Assembly: GCA_018340375.1 (NCBI GenBank)
Contig: JAFFJZ010000001.1
Span: 44,632,001 to 44,696,000 of the forward strand
From: Gonatopus flavifemur
Taxonomy: Eukaryota; Arthropoda; Insecta; Hymenoptera; Dryinidae
DNA: 64,000 bases
Direction of reading: 5' to 3'
Shown here one piece after another: positions 1-11,147 of this stretch. The notes beneath the pieces are model-generated. The model was not told where the DNA came from. It was given only the letters and a program-made list of their open reading frames with translations, and made no database searches. The translations under genes and the position numbers were made by a program. How positions within the stretch are numbered: position 1 is the first letter of the stretch; every line of letters begins with the position of its first letter.

Positions 1-861
1 CCACTTCTAATTCAATGCTCAATATCGTATGGAAGAGAAAACATCTCGAAAAAAAAATGTTGGAGATTATAATCAGCTTATTATTGAAATGTCTAACGCG
101 CGTGGTTCCAACCGCTAATCACGAGCAGTAATCACGAGTAGTTTGTTGACTGAAAGCCATTCGAACTGCGGTTGACAAAGATTGGAACCAAAATAATCTG
201 GTTTGTCACCTGTCGAGGAACGGATTGAACGTTAATATTCTTTGTTTCAGTTCTTCAAGATTACAATGAGACATGATAAGATATGAAAATATTCGATACA
301 ATAATTAATCATAAAATGAACTGAATGTTGATTTTCGAATTGAGATATGTATCTTGAACATTAGTGGTTAACACGTCAAACGTGATCTATCGTTGACACA
401 ATTCCATTCCATCTTCAAATGATAAATGTCGATAAAGACATATTCTTTGTGCTTTGGAATCAAATAAATATGACCGAGAATGTTTATTTACAATGTAGGG
501 GAAGTCCATGAGATTCTGATCAGTGAAATTTTCTAAATACCTGCACGGGAAATTATATACGATTTATATGCAATATATTTATATGAGAGATTGCTTATGA
601 AATTAGTAGATACTTTCCAAGATAGTGTCATATTCAACAACATCGATAGTGGGTAAGAGGTTGGTTGAGAGGGTGTGGGGAATCGAAACGCCTCAGCATT
701 GTAGGATAACTATACGAAGAAGATCGAATAATTCTCAAATAAATTGCATGTCATTTCCGTCATGTCTCGTCCATAACAATTATATGGGGGAGATGGAGAA
801 TGCTCATGCTGGATTAATCTCAGCTCAATCGTTGATATGTGCTTGAAAATGTGTTTCAATA
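1..861. other. Unique AT-rich sequence, no gene seen
   Basis: I see no splice-framed exon, transposon end or RNA gene here. An open frame at 625-846 has no recognisable domain, and its start context and composition are like random sequence, so I leave it uncalled. Confidence 0.5.
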
Positions 862-1112
862 CACTGTGAAAAATTTTATCGGAAAATTCCTATATATTTA
901 TGTGAAGTAATTAACACATACATGCGTTAGGAATTTTCCCAACTTGTCCGGAAATTTACTGTGAAATGCTGGGAGAAATCCCATAAAGTTTGGAATTTTC
1001 AGATAAATGTATAGGAAATTTCATATAAATGTACCGGAAATTGATTTCCTAATCAGTAATTTGAATTTTCCGGTTGATGTACACAGGGAAATTCCGATTA
1101 TTTTTTACAGTG
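862..1112. repeat. TA-flanked MITE, family B copy 1
   Basis: The ends are CACTGTGAAAAAT on the left and its inverse ATTTTTTACAGTG on the right, with TA directly outside both. The inside holds repeated GGAAATTTCC-like words in both orientations. Two related copies lie at about 20.06-20.39 kb and 20.58-20.83 kb. TA target duplication and short inverted ends fit a non-autonomous Tc1/mariner-type element. Confidence 0.75.
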
Positions 1113-1462
1113 TACAAAATTGTTTATTAGTGCAATTTAAATTTTTCTGTTTTTAAGAATAACCACACATGGATCCATGAATTATGTAAATTACTACTTT
1201 CTTCCACAAATTGAGAAAAATTATCTCGTGATAAGTTGTAAGAATATCATAATCGAATGGTAATGCGTAGGAGTTTATTATCACCCTATCTAATTTATCA
1301 GTTTCATACAACCTTATGATTTATGATAACATTATCTGTAACAAAACAGAAACAACCATAGAGAGATAGTGCATAGATGAGTTGGGTCAGGGCAAAATCA
1401 CGACAAATGAAGAAAAATAGAGAAGAAATAGAAGTAGAATTATGATACTGTTTTTCACTGCA
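1113..1462. other. No feature seen
   Basis: AT-rich spacer between two MITEs. The minus-strand open frame at 1304-1708 runs into the next repeat, and its similarity to the frame at 3530-3721 is explained by that repeat. Confidence 0.5.
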
Positions 1463-1911
1463 CACGGAGATGAATGCAGATCGAGAATATAGTAATCTTT
1501 GATAGAAAATTGCAGAATGTTTCTTAAATTCGTAATAAAGATCAAACGGTTTAGATTTCAGTTGAATATTACTTGAAAGAGAATGAAAAATCATCAATAC
1601 TGTCCAAAAAATAGGAAGGAGTATGAATTTTCCAAAAGTCATACAAGAAATTTCACGAAACGAGTAACAAAACTTCTGAATTTTATTATTTACCCTGTAA
1701 AATTGCATGCACGACTTTTGAAAAGTTGATATTTTTTTCTATTGTTTGTTTATAAGTATTGCTAATTTTTCTTTCTTTCCAGTAAAATTCAACAGAAATG
1801 TGAACCGTTTTATCTATATTACGAATTCAAGAAATATTCTCAGATTTTAAGAAATATTCTCCGATTTTCCATGAATGATTACTATATTTTCGATCTGCAA
1901 TTTTCTCCGTT
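1463..1911. repeat. Long inverted-repeat MITE, family A copy 1
   Basis: The two halves are inverted copies: TAGTAATCTTTGATAG on the left answers the inverse at about 1875-1890, and an AAACGGTT/AACCGTTTT pair lies further in. The ends resemble CACGGAG...CTCCG. The left half reads open on the minus strand and gives a peptide resembling that of copy 2 at 3.3-4.4 kb, so those frames are repeat, not gene. Confidence 0.75.
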
Positions 1912-1930
1912 TATGAAATATAATGCTATA

Positions 1931-2039
1931 CACACACAGCACCACTATCCCAGAAGAATTCATCAAGAATTCTTATTGAACTGATTGTGTTCTTTATGAA
2001 TTCTTTAAGAACTCTTCTGGAATTGTGGTGCTGTGTGGG
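1931..2039. repeat. Small hairpin MITE of the CCC/GGG group
   Basis: About 109 bp, nearly all inverted repeat: CAGCACCAC and CCAGAAGAATTC on the left are mirrored by GAACTCTTCTGG and GTGGTGCTGTGTGGG on the right. TA stands outside both ends. The left end has drifted to CACAC where the right end predicts CCCAC. Confidence 0.75.
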
Positions 2040-2041
2040 TA

Positions 2042-2391
2042 ATTTTCGGATATATTGCTATATCGCAGATTTTTTCCATCTCTATATATCTCTTTGATTT
2101 CCCTACTTACGCGGAATTTCTTCACCCTGATGGTAAGGTGATTGTTTTCTGAACAAAAATAGGAACATTTTTCCCTACTGCCACAAAATATTCCGTAGTT
2201 TGTATCATAGCGCGAGCAGTAGCAACGCAGTAGCTTCTCCATTGCCTTGAGACTGCATGCTATCATAGTACATACATGTTTTAATTTATAATTTAATTCA
2301 TAACATAGGACTGCCTCCGCGCTACCAGCACTATTAGGCAGCGCTATCAAATGGTGCTCCTAGTAAAATACTACCAAGTCGCTTCCAACTT
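2042..2391. other. No feature seen
   Basis: Spacer. A minus-strand open frame at 1994-2350 starts in this spacer and ends in the hairpin MITE; it has no recognisable domain. Confidence 0.4.
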
Positions 2392-3234
2392 CCCACATAG
2401 ACAAAAAGATATCTTTTCGAAATCCAAAAGATGTCTTACAAACTGTTCTAAAAGATATCTAAAAGAAGTCTAGAAGATGTCTTATGCGACAGTTTTAGAC
2501 ATCCAAAACATGTCTTGAGTAAGACATCTTTTAGAACTCTCACTAGATATCTAGAAGATATCTTTTAGACTTCTTCAAGACGAGTTTTAAATATGATGCA
2601 AATTTTTCTTATGGCCTCTTCCCTGATTGATAGAAACAAGTCTTGGCAGAAAACCAGAAAAGACAAAGAAATTTTTTCCTTCGAAAGTATGTAAATATAC
2701 TGAAACTTCTAAGTGTGTTTATAATTAACAAAGTATTAATCCAAATTCAAGCACATGTGCGTTTGGGATACGGTAATCAGTAAATAAGTTCAATACATGA
2801 TGGAACAAGCTGATTGCAACACTCCTGCTGAAAATACCAAGCAAAACCTCATAAAAACTTATGGATCCTATGAAAGATGCAAGACCCGCAAGGTTTCATA
2901 AGGTTTCATAATGAAAGTCGCCAATTATTTGATTTTATATCAAAATTGATATTTTTCTTAATTCAGGCCTATAATCATTATCGGTATATTATTATATTAT
3001 TAATATTGTGATTTTGATTTTCAAGATATCTAAAAGATGTCTTTTATTGAATCTTTGAAGACATCTTTGAAATAAAATCTATTAGACATCTTTAAGATAA
3101 CTCCAAGAGACTTCTTAGAAATGTCTTCAGTGAGACATCTAAAAGAAGTCTATAAGTTGTCTTTTAGAAATGTCGAAAAGATGTCTTTTCTTAGACATCT
3201 TTTAGATGTCTTTAAGATTTGTATGTTTACTGGG
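2392..3234. repeat. CCC/GGG element rich in AGACATCTTTTAGA words, copy 1
   Basis: Starts CCCACATAGAC and ends TTTACTGGG, with TT outside both ends. Both arms (2392-2600 and 3020-3234) consist of degenerate, alternating AGATGTCTTTTAG and its inverse. The centre is unrelated AT-rich sequence. A shorter relative lies at 10714-10951. Confidence 0.75.
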
Positions 3235-3303
3235 TTTTGAATGTACACAAAGAAAATTCTACGATGCTGAGCACTACACGGAGAAAAATGGAGTTCGGAA
3301 GTA

Positions 3304-3460
3304 CACGGAGAAAATAATTTAGCTGTTACCGCAAATAAATTAACTACACATGCAAATTTGTTTGCTGTAACAGCTAAAATTTAGCTACAGGAGCTAATGT
3401 AATGACTGTCCGTGTCCGTGCTAGCTAATTAGCTGCTGCAGCTAAATTATTTTTCCCGTG
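3304..3460. repeat. Nested TA-flanked MITE with AGCTAAAT words
   Basis: 157 bp with ends CACGGAGAAAATAATTTAGC and GCTAAATTATTTTTCCCGTG, inserted at TA in the left arm of the family A element. Related sequence lies at about 16.15-16.29 kb and 44.71-44.87 kb. Its clean ends suggest it is younger than its host element. Confidence 0.85.
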
Positions 3461-3880
3461 TATAGTAATCTTTAATAGGAAATTGAAGAATATTTCTTAA
3501 AACCTGAGAATATTTGTTAAAATCTGAGTTTATTTCTTAAGTTCGTAATAAAGATAAAACGGCTGACATTTTTGTTGAATGTTATCAGGAAAATAATGAA
3601 AATTGACCAATACCTCACAAAAAATAGAAAAAAATATGAACTTTCCAGAAGTCGCGCATGAAATTTTACAAAGTGGATAATAAAATTTCAAAATTTTGTT
3701 GGTGGTACATGAAATTCTCATTAATCATTTTGTAAAATTCCATGTACGACTTTTGGACAATTCATATTTTTTTCTACTGTTTGTAAGGTATTGATGAATT
3801 TTCATTCTTTTTGAAATAAAATTCAACAAAAATGTGAACCGTTTTATCTTTATTCCGAACCTGAGAAATACTCTCAGATT

Positions 3881-4293
3881 CCCTGCTAAAAATTTCCCAT
3901 AGAAAACGATAAGATTTTCCCTATCGATTTCAATGTGGTTCCTGAAACTGGAATTCCCAGAAAGTCATCGTGAATTCACGGTAGAACTGTATCGGTTCTT
4001 ATCGTTCTCTATAGGATTTAAGAGAAATGTATCTGGTTTTATCGTGAAAATCCTTATACAGGATTAGTGATTTGGAGAAATATAATGGTACTTTTTTGAA
4101 TAACTAGTATTCCTTTTATGGGGATTTTACGATAAAATCAGATACATTTCTCTCAAATCCTAGATAAAACGATGAAAACCGATAGAGTTCTATGGTGAAT
4201 TCACGATGACTTTCCGGAAATTCCAATTCCAGAAATCACATTGAAACCGATAGGAAAAATGTTATCGTTTTCTATGGGAAATTTTCAGCAGGG
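3881..4293. repeat. Nested CCC/GGG element with verified TT duplication
   Basis: 413 bp, almost wholly inverted repeat with arms of about 180 bp; ends CCCTGCTAAAAATTTCC and GGAAATTTTCAGCAGGG. The host reads CTCAGATT before and TTTTAACAAA after. The host's opposite arm shows the empty site with four Ts rather than six, so insertion duplicated TT. Confidence 0.85.
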
Positions 4294-4382
4294 TTTTAAC
4301 AAATATTCACAGATTTTAAGAAATATTCTCCAATTTTCTATCAAAGATTACTATATTTCCGAACTGCGTTTTTCTCCGTGCA

Positions 4383-4590
4383 TAGCCGACACGACTGGCT
4401 CGTGTTATGGAACAAACTCATTCCAACACTGCTGGTTACTGTAGTAACGCGAATTAGTCGTGTCTCCGCAGTAGGGAGTCGTTTTTCTACACTATTCTCT
4501 ACTGCGGGGACACGACTGATTCCCGTTTCTACAGTAACCAGCAGTGTTGAAATGATTTTTTTCCATAACACGAGCCAGTCTTGTCGGCTA
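4383..4590. repeat. Long hairpin repeat with GACACGACTGG ends
   Basis: Arms of roughly 95 bp face each other around position 4490: TAGCCGACACGACTGGCTCG on the left is answered by CGAGCCAGTCTTGTCGGCTA on the right. Three mutually overlapping open frames, two forward and one reverse, encode similar peptides only because the sequence is palindromic. It directly abuts the family A element. Confidence 0.75.
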
Positions 4591-4684
4591 CAATACTCAG
4601 TATTGTAGGATTTTCTCCATGTATAAGTGAATATTAGCATTACATCGCTTTTGGAAGCGCTGTCTTGATCGTGTTGGCTGAGTG

Positions 4685-4800
4685 GGGGATCCTTGAAAAA
4701 GATTGATCCTTTTTTATATAAGAAATATCGAATTTTGATTGATATGTATAAAAATTATATATTTTTTGTAAAAAAAAAGGATCGATTCGTTTCAAAACTC
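4685..4800. repeat. Short palindromic repeat with GATCCTTTTTTATAT arms, copy 1
   Basis: GATCCTTTTTTATATAAG on the left mirrors the right half, with an ATAGATTT-like centre. Similar units recur near 27.68, 38.51, 42.41 and 44.30 kb. The outside word CCCCATCACTA also recurs at 27.88 and 42.9 kb, so the dispersed unit is longer than the palindrome. Confidence 0.65.
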
Positions 4801-5545
4801 CCCATCACTAGTCATAGATGAAAAAATTGTAATCCCCACATTTTGTATATTTTACAATATGAAAACGCTGCTGTAAATCCAAATTGGAATACGATAGATG
4901 ATGAATTGATTGTAAAATCAATGCGGGAAGTGAGATTTCCACACATATCACTAAAAAATATCCCTTTCTTTCCAATGTGCAGTTAAAAATTACATTAGGT
5001 CATCAACATTCATGAAAGCGATGACCTGCAGTTGAAAAAATAAAATGTGCATAATATATGTAGGAATGAATGAAAATTTGAATATTGTTGCGTTGTTTCA
5101 AAAGCACCATAAATTATTCCAAGAAAAACATATTCGGTACATTCATAAGGCTCGCACAAATCATTCGATCAAAGGTATGTTTATTCGTGCATAGAAGCAA
5201 CATAATTCTGCGCTGTGAAAATATTTTGGTGAACTTAAACTTTGTTTATAGCAAAATTTTATCAGTCAAACAGAGGTCTGACTGCTGCGCATGATATTAA
5301 TCCTTATACGAAAAATTAAATACGGTACTGATCATAATTGATCGATATGCTTTAAAGTACGGTGAATCACTATGATTCTACCCATGTAGCGCAGAATATT
5401 CTGGAAATATTTTGATAGATTGCCAAAATAAATATGCTCATCGTAATATTTTATATACCGAAAAAACGAATATGGTTCTTATGAAGATGGGGTATATTTC
5501 TGACATGTATTTGAAAGGAACGATGAAGGTTTTGCTATACCCGAG
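4801..5545. other. No gene seen
   Basis: AT-rich sequence. The forward frame at 5085-5294 lacks a recognisable domain and splice context. Nothing else stands out. Confidence 0.45.
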
Positions 5546-5675
5546 TAAAAATTTGAATTCCGGGTTGTGACGCGGGACGTGATACACCCGCACTTTGTCT
5601 GCAACAACGCCGCACAAAAACGCAACACGCCTGCACCAGTCCCGTTTGATGAACCGAAATTCAAATTTTTGACTA
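5546..5675. repeat. Hairpin MITE with a GC-rich centre
   Basis: AAAAATTTGAATTCCGGGTT at the left mirrors the AACCGAAATTCAAATTTTT stretch at the right. The centre is unusually GC-rich for the region, with CGCCGCACAAAAACGC. Minus-strand frames 5438-5737 and 5479-5721 cross it and are artefacts. Confidence 0.6.
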
Positions 5676-6165
5676 AGCAATAATAGCATAGTTGATATAT
5701 AGATATTTGTGTATTTTTCAACCGTCATAAAGATCATGAAAAGAAAGTGATGGATTCTTAGTGACTACAGAAAAAACTGTGTATTTAGATCCTCGGTTGA
5801 ACGGTATCTACAACATCGTGATAGCTTCTTATAAAAGGAAATTACAGTTCAAAGAAGAGAATGTGGTGAATTTACCCTAGGTTCCCCTATAAGATTTTGA
5901 AATTTTTGTAATCCTAGGAGTCTCTGGTGGGAAATATGATGAAGGCATTAAGTAGTGATGCACGATATTTCACAATATCGATATTTCTTATAGAAATATT
6001 GTCCAGTGCGTATTGAATTTTACAAAATATTGATAAATACTTCTGTTTCCTTATATATAAGGAACATGGCAGTAAAACTATACACAAATTGTATATAAAA
6101 TATCTAGGCTTAAATAGTTTCAAAAAGGCCTGCACACTTGGATCTTTACGTTAATTATGCTCCCG
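5676..6165. other. No gene seen
   Basis: Unremarkable AT-rich sequence. The minus-strand frame 5914-6135 has no recognisable features. Confidence 0.4.
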
Positions 6166-6522
6166 CACGGAAAAAGAGAATAGTTGCAGCAATTATTGAC
6201 ATACCCGCAGAAAACAGATGTGTTGAAAAGTCCCATAATTTATTGAGGATCAGCGCCAGTCTGTGACAGATAGAGTTTTTACTTGAATTTGCTTCCAAAA
6301 ACTCCCATAATCAGATGTATTTCTCCAAGAAATTATGGTACTTTTGAAGCTATATTCAGGTAAATAATTTCATTCATCGATTTTCGACGATCTACGAAAG
6401 TAGCCCCGGCAATTACTTAATTAGTCAGGACAAATAGCATGTTAGGTCGCTCAATGATGACCATAGTTGCGCTAACGTTGATACTCAGTTAGTCACGTGC
6501 GATTCACATCACTTCAGGGCAT

Positions 6523-6697
6523 CCCGTAGACCCTAGAGTTACTAAATATCTCTAATCAAAATATTTGAAGAGGACTTAATCGAATGGGATAAAAAAACCA
6601 GTCAAGCCTTCTATTTGGTTGATTGTTTTATTCCATTTTATTTAGTCCTCTTCAAGTATTTTGGGTAGAGAAATCTAGTAACTCCAGGGTCTACGGA
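6523..6697. repeat. Nested CCC/GGG-group hairpin flanked by AT
   Basis: CCCGTAGACCCTAGAGTTAC on the left mirrors GTAACTCCAGGGTCTACGG on the right. The inner arms also pair (AATATTTGAAGAGGAC with GTCCTCTTCAAGTATT). The dinucleotide AT is outside both ends. The last base of the right end has drifted from G to A. Confidence 0.7.
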
Positions 6698-6708
6698 ATG
6701 CTCTTGTA

Positions 6709-6954
6709 CTGCCATCCTAAGCCAAAAGGCCGTATGTCAAAATTTTGATGTTTCGAGATATCGAGGATTTTCTTCAAACTTGTGCATGTTTAATGATACA
6801 AACGCCGTGATGTCTAAATCAGTTGTTCACATAGTTTTCAATAGTGTACAGATTTTTCAAATTAAAACACACATAAAAAACCTACTCGAATAAGAATATG
6901 TGAAAAACGGAGAAAAATTTTGTTGACATACGGCCTTTTGGCTTGGGATGGCAG
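6709..6954. repeat. TA-flanked MITE with CTGCCATCC ends
   Basis: CTGCCATCCTAAGCCAAAAG starts the element and CTTTTGGCTTGGGATGGCAG ends it, with TA outside each. The terminal repeats extend over about 38 bp (through GGCCGTATGTCAA) with few mismatches. It lies 11 bp from the previous element inside the same host. Confidence 0.8.
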
Positions 6955-7067
6955 TATTGTACCTTATTAGTTCAGTCAACTAACTAAGGAATTGCTGTAA
7001 CTGTTTTTGTAGATAGTTGAACATCAACCACGTGAGTAATTCCTGCAACTATTTCTTTTTTTTTGTG

Positions 7068-7954
7068 AAATGTTCCCAAGAAATATAATCATCTGGGAGA
7101 ATGACTTCGTTTGCAGTGAAATTGTTACGAATTCATACCGAATTTGGCGTTGAATTACACATCACTTGGTCTAGATTCCATTTTACACCGCTGAATCTGT
7201 TCAGTTGACGTGTCTTTCAATTTTGCGTCAAAATTTGATTACCGAATTGTGTCGCTTTCACTCAGATTTGAGCTGCACTTTTTAGAATAACCTCAATTCC
7301 AGTATAATTTCTACACTCTCGGTATTTTTTAGCAGGGCATTATGTAAGGAAATTTAAGAACTAACCGAAATGGTGGAGACTCCACTTCTAAGAACAAAAA
7401 AAAAATTTACTGTATCGTCTTTATAAATTAATAAAACGGTATATGATAATTAATAAACTTAATATCTATTTATGCATTCAATAAATGATATATCTATCTC
7501 ATTACGTTTAATTTAATCAAGATTCCTTTTTTATAAACTATGCTGTGAGAACATCAGCTGAAGAAAAAAGAAATAGTTTTTCTATTTCGAGAGAAAACCC
7601 TTCCAATATGAAGTGAGAAATTTGTGTGACAAGTATTTGTTGAATTATTTGATGCTTCATTGATTTTATTTTTGGCATCAAGATTTATTTTTTTAGAATG
7701 AATATCACTACTGAATTAATGATATCCCTCGATATGAGGTGAAAGGCTTATTTTGTAGCAGGGCAGTATTGGATACTCGATTTGAAAAAATAACAATAAA
7801 AAGGAAAAAAAGCATTTAACTGAAAATTGGGTAATTTTTCAAGAACTAACCGTTTGTACGTTTTAGAACTGATCGTTTTCTCTTAGAACTAACTTTTTGG
7901 TAAGAACTGACCCTTATATTACGCCCTGTTTCTTAGGGTAGAAATCCACCCGTA
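7068..7954. other. No gene seen
   Basis: AT-rich sequence with words such as AAGAACTAAC and CAGGGCA that hint at old repeat debris, but no pair of ends can be matched. No supportable coding frame. Confidence 0.4.
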
Positions 7955-8176
7955 CATTGAGAGGAATTTAGAGTTGAATTTACTATGGAATTATAGGAAT
8001 GGGGGAACAGACTGACTTCTAATGAAATTTACTGTAAAACATTGTAATTTTTATCAGGTTTCTATAGTTAGGCCATAGTAAATTTTACCATATTATAGTG
8101 AATTTCATTGGAGAGTCAGTATGTTCCTCCATTCCTATGATTTCGTAGTAAATTTAAACCTAAATGTTTCTCAGTG
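7955..8176. repeat. MITE with CATTGAG/CTCAGTG ends
   Basis: CATTGAGAGGAATTTAG at the left is mirrored by CTAAATGTTTCTCAGTG at the right, with longer inner pairing between GAATTTACTATGGAATTATA and the sequence near 8130-8155. TA precedes the left end; the right flank has drifted to TG. Confidence 0.75.
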
Positions 8177-8249
8177 TGAAAAATGAAAATGCTGGCAGTC
8201 AAATGAGAGTGGAAATCCCGCTCCATAAGAATGGATTTTCACTCTGATG

Positions 8250-8440
8250 CACTGAGAACACAAGTTCAGTTGAATATTACACAGCTAGGAAATTTAGTCG
8301 CTCCAAATAAAAATTTAGTCAGACCGGATACATTTTATTCGTCACAACTAAATTCTTGATGGGCCTTGTATCAATTGTTTCATTCATAAGCTAGAACAAC
8401 TAAATTTTAATTGCCGCAGCTAGGTACCTTTCTTAATACC
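8250..8440. repeat. Degraded CACTGAG MITE with AAATTTAGTCG words
   Basis: Begins CACTGAGAACACAAG and holds CAGCTAGGAAATTTAGTCG, then the opposite ACTAAATTTTAATTGCCGC and CAGCTAGGTACC. This resembles the AGCTAAAT elements elsewhere in the window. The right end is not sharp. Confidence 0.5.
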
Positions 8441-8689
8441 TTACATAAATTCATATTTTATGGAGTGAAATTCTACTCTCGCCCAAGGATGGAAATCTAC
8501 GTGTCATAGAAGGTTTTCGACAGTAATTTACAATGTAATATACAATGTAGAATACGCAGATTACAGTAAACTACATGATCTTCAAGGTAAATTACCTGTG
8601 ATTTACTTGTAAAGTACCGTGTAGATTACAGGAAGTAAGTTACTGGCCCATCCCTGCTCTCACCTCACTGTTCAAGAATTGATTATCAT

Positions 8690-9175
8690 CCCCACAGAAT
8701 TGAGATTATATTTTAAGGCCATATGTTTTAGCCAAAATACAACTATTCCATTTGGCAACATTTTTTCTGAGACTTATATTCTTGAGATATTAGCATTTTT
8801 AGATTTTTTCAAGTCCAAATCATTTGAAAGCATTGTGTGTTGCATATTTGCACTGAACATTATTCGCTAAGTTGGAAATCAGTAATTTCTGGCAAAACGC
8901 ATTCTGGTATCCCATCATTCTTTAATTCGAAGTTATAGCGATTTAAAATTTGTCGACCTTCAGCAAATTAAAATTCAGCAACTATGCATCATTGTAGCTC
9001 CAAAAAAATGATAGGTCAGTTCGAGTTCTTTTCCGGTAATCTTCCGTTTCTCAACTTGGCAAAAGCTTAAAAGAAGATTTTGCCAAATAGAAAAGTTTTT
9101 GCATTTTGGCGGCAGAATACGCCCTTGAAATTGCAATAACTCTTCTATTTGGCCAAATTTCATATAATATGTATG
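8690..9175. repeat. Old copy of the CAGGGTGTCCC element
   Basis: The interior matches the better copies in order: a GCCAAAATACAA block, GAGATATTAGCATTTTTAGA, TCCAAATCATTTGAAAGCA, then GCTAAGTTGGAAATCAG. The terminal GGGTGTCCC motif is lost. Frames at 8679-8870 and 8975-9163 are this repeat. Confidence 0.6.
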
Positions 9176-10129
9176 AACTAGTTCATTAATTCGACGTTAA
9201 TTCTTTTTTTTCAACTGTGTGCAACTCCTGCAACATTTCAAGGCGTTTTTGGGATTTCATTTTTGCGAGGGGATAACTCGAAACATTGTTTCCCACGCTC
9301 AACTCGTAAACCCGCAATCCGTTTTAGTCGTTTACATTTACAACATCTATGCAAGTATGCAAATATGCATTTATAGAAAAATTGAGTATATTGAATTTAA
9401 TATTTCAGAGGAGATCGGAAAGTCTTCCATCAATGCCAAGATAGTGGAAACGATATTTTTATTCATGGAACATCCGTTACTGAAATGCGTCCTTGAAGGA
9501 AGAACGCATTTCCATGATAAGTTGAATACGATGACACGTGGCATTTATTATTTTATATTTTAAATCATCAATAACATTATAATTGGAATAGCATTGATCC
9601 TGAATATCACAAATGTTGAATTCGAAGGATGTATGAAAGGCAAGGACTCTGTAAATTTTTTGTTGACAGCAGCACAATAATTTGACCATAATCGTGAAGT
9701 CAAATACACCGTAGAAATTATTAGGACGTTTACTGTGAAATTTCTTAACAGCAAAATTTTTTCATCATCCAAAAAAGTTCTTCATCACTTGGTATGCACT
9801 TTTGTTCACAAAAAACGAGTCTGTTGATTTTTTTCCCATTCTTTTTAATTCACGTGATTATCTTTAGACGAAAGTCTGAAGATCAAAACCTCTCGGATGT
9901 GTTTTAAATTGTCAGTCACATATCGATTTACTGTTAGAATAACTGCTAGAAAGTCTTACAATTTATTCATATTGACAAACGGTCACTTGAATATACTTAT
10001 GAATGAACTTTGTCTTTTATTCAATATTTTGATTAAAATCTTCAATCTCTGACCCTTTCAAGCCTACATGATTTTGAACTGCGGAAGAGTTATTTCGGAG
10101 TCATATGCTTTCACGTTTTCCTATAACTG
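9176..10129. other. No confident gene; one weak exon-like stretch
   Basis: A forward open stretch at about 9408-9563 follows a fair acceptor (TTTAATATTTCAG) and ends in TAA, but the opposite strand is also open there and no domain is recognised. The remainder is AT-rich and featureless. Confidence 0.3.
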
Positions 10130-10325
10130 CACTGGAAAAAATATTTATTTGCCCTCTCTCCATAAAATATTTATTTGTAGAAATCAAATATTCAATTAGA
10201 TGCGAAAACTGATTACTTGTGGCGAATGAATTATTTATTTAGAAGACCAATTTATTTGGGGCAAGCATTCAAATGAGGACAAATGAACTATTCATTTGGT
10301 TGGAAGAAATTTGTTTCTTAGTGTG
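10130..10325. repeat. MITE with CACTGGAAAAAATATTTATT ends
   Basis: The left half carries ATATTTATTTG words, answered on the right by CAAATTTGTTTC-like sequence and TTAGTGTG. The interior repeats AAATATTCA and ATTTATTTG in both orientations. The right end is approximate. Confidence 0.5.
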
Positions 10326-10713
10326 TAAAATTTTATATGCGATGGTGATTATACACAAAATTGATTGTTTTTTTAATAAAAAAACGTATCAAGTTTCGAT
10401 CGAAATTTTATACAGTTTTTTATGAGGAAAAAAATCGTTGCCATTAAGAATCGTTGTCACTGACACAACGTTCGGTGGCTGATAAAAGATTAATTCATTG
10501 ATTTACATCACAAAAAAAAATGTATTTAGATGCTACACAACTGTGTTCATAGAGCCAAATGAACTCTTAATCATATCAACTGTAACTTTCGTTGAACGAA
10601 CTCAATTTACGATTTTTCTAACTGAAAAACATGAAGTTATTTGAACTTTAAGTTTGTAGTCTACTGACCTAGTAAACATTGTGTATGTGTGTCTAGCGAT
10701 AACTCTTAAACAG
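10326..10713. other. No feature seen
   Basis: AT-rich spacer before the next CCC/GGG element. Confidence 0.4.
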
Positions 10714-10951
10714 CCCACATACCAATTCATGTCCTGCGATATGTTTTAGACGGGTATAAGATGTCTTATCTTATGCAACGTATTTAAATATGTTTTAGGT
10801 GTCCAAAACCCTTCTTACATCTAAAATACATCATTTAGATTTGTTATGGACGTGAGACATGTTTTAGACACCTAAAAGATATCTAAATACGTTGCATAAG
10901 ACATCTTGAACTCGTTGAAAAGATATCGCAAGACATAAATTGTTATGTGGG
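10714..10951. repeat. CCC/GGG palindromic element flanked by AG, copy 2
   Basis: CCCACATACCAATTCATGTC at the left mirrors GACATAAATTGTTATGTGGG at the right; almost the whole 238 bp is inverted repeat. It shares AAGATGTCTTA and TTTTAGAC words with the 2.39-3.23 kb element. The flanking dinucleotide is AG on both sides. Confidence 0.8.
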
Positions 10952-11147
10952 AGGTTTTAGATGTCTTGCACAACACTTTTGGATAAGTTTCAGACAAGTA
11001 TTGGTCCAAGACTAACGAAAAAAAAATTGCTGTGCAATATTCAATACTTCAATTTGTGACGTTACTGACCTCTTTCTTCGTATGATACGCAGTTCTCCGT
11101 GTGAAAAACATTCACAAAATCATATATAATTCATATACAATTGTATA

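Larger units (their letters stand above)
3277..4380. repeat. Family A MITE copy 2, interrupted by two nested elements
   Basis: The left end is TA plus CACGGAGAAAAATGG and the right end is TTTTTCTCCGTG. It matches copy 1 at 1.46-1.91 kb once the insertions at 3304-3460 and 3881-4293 are removed. Its own two arms are inverted copies and so report the sequence before each insertion. Minus-strand frame 3530-3721 is repeat-derived. Confidence 0.75.
6166..7067. repeat. MITE with TAGTTGCAG ends carrying two nested elements
   Basis: The left end CACGGAAAAAGAGAATAGTT is answered by the right end ACTATTTCTTTTTTTTGTG, and GTTGCAGCAATTA by TAATTCCTGCAAC. Elements at 6523-6697 and 6709-6954 lie inside. 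Without them the host is about 480 bp. Confidence 0.65.

Noticed and set aside
1304..1708. 134-codon minus-strand frame with a shorter look-alike at 3530-3721
   Set aside because: Both are readings of the family A MITE arm; the similarity is at DNA level and includes the opposite strand.
7330..7930. GCAGGGCA at 7335 and 7756 and GCCCTG at 7922 as possible CCC/GGG element ends
   Set aside because: The orientations are wrong or unpaired and the flanks do not match.
9408..9563. Exon-like forward stretch after TTTAATATTTCAG, ending in TAA
   Set aside because: The opposite strand is equally open, no family is recognised and no partner exon is seen.
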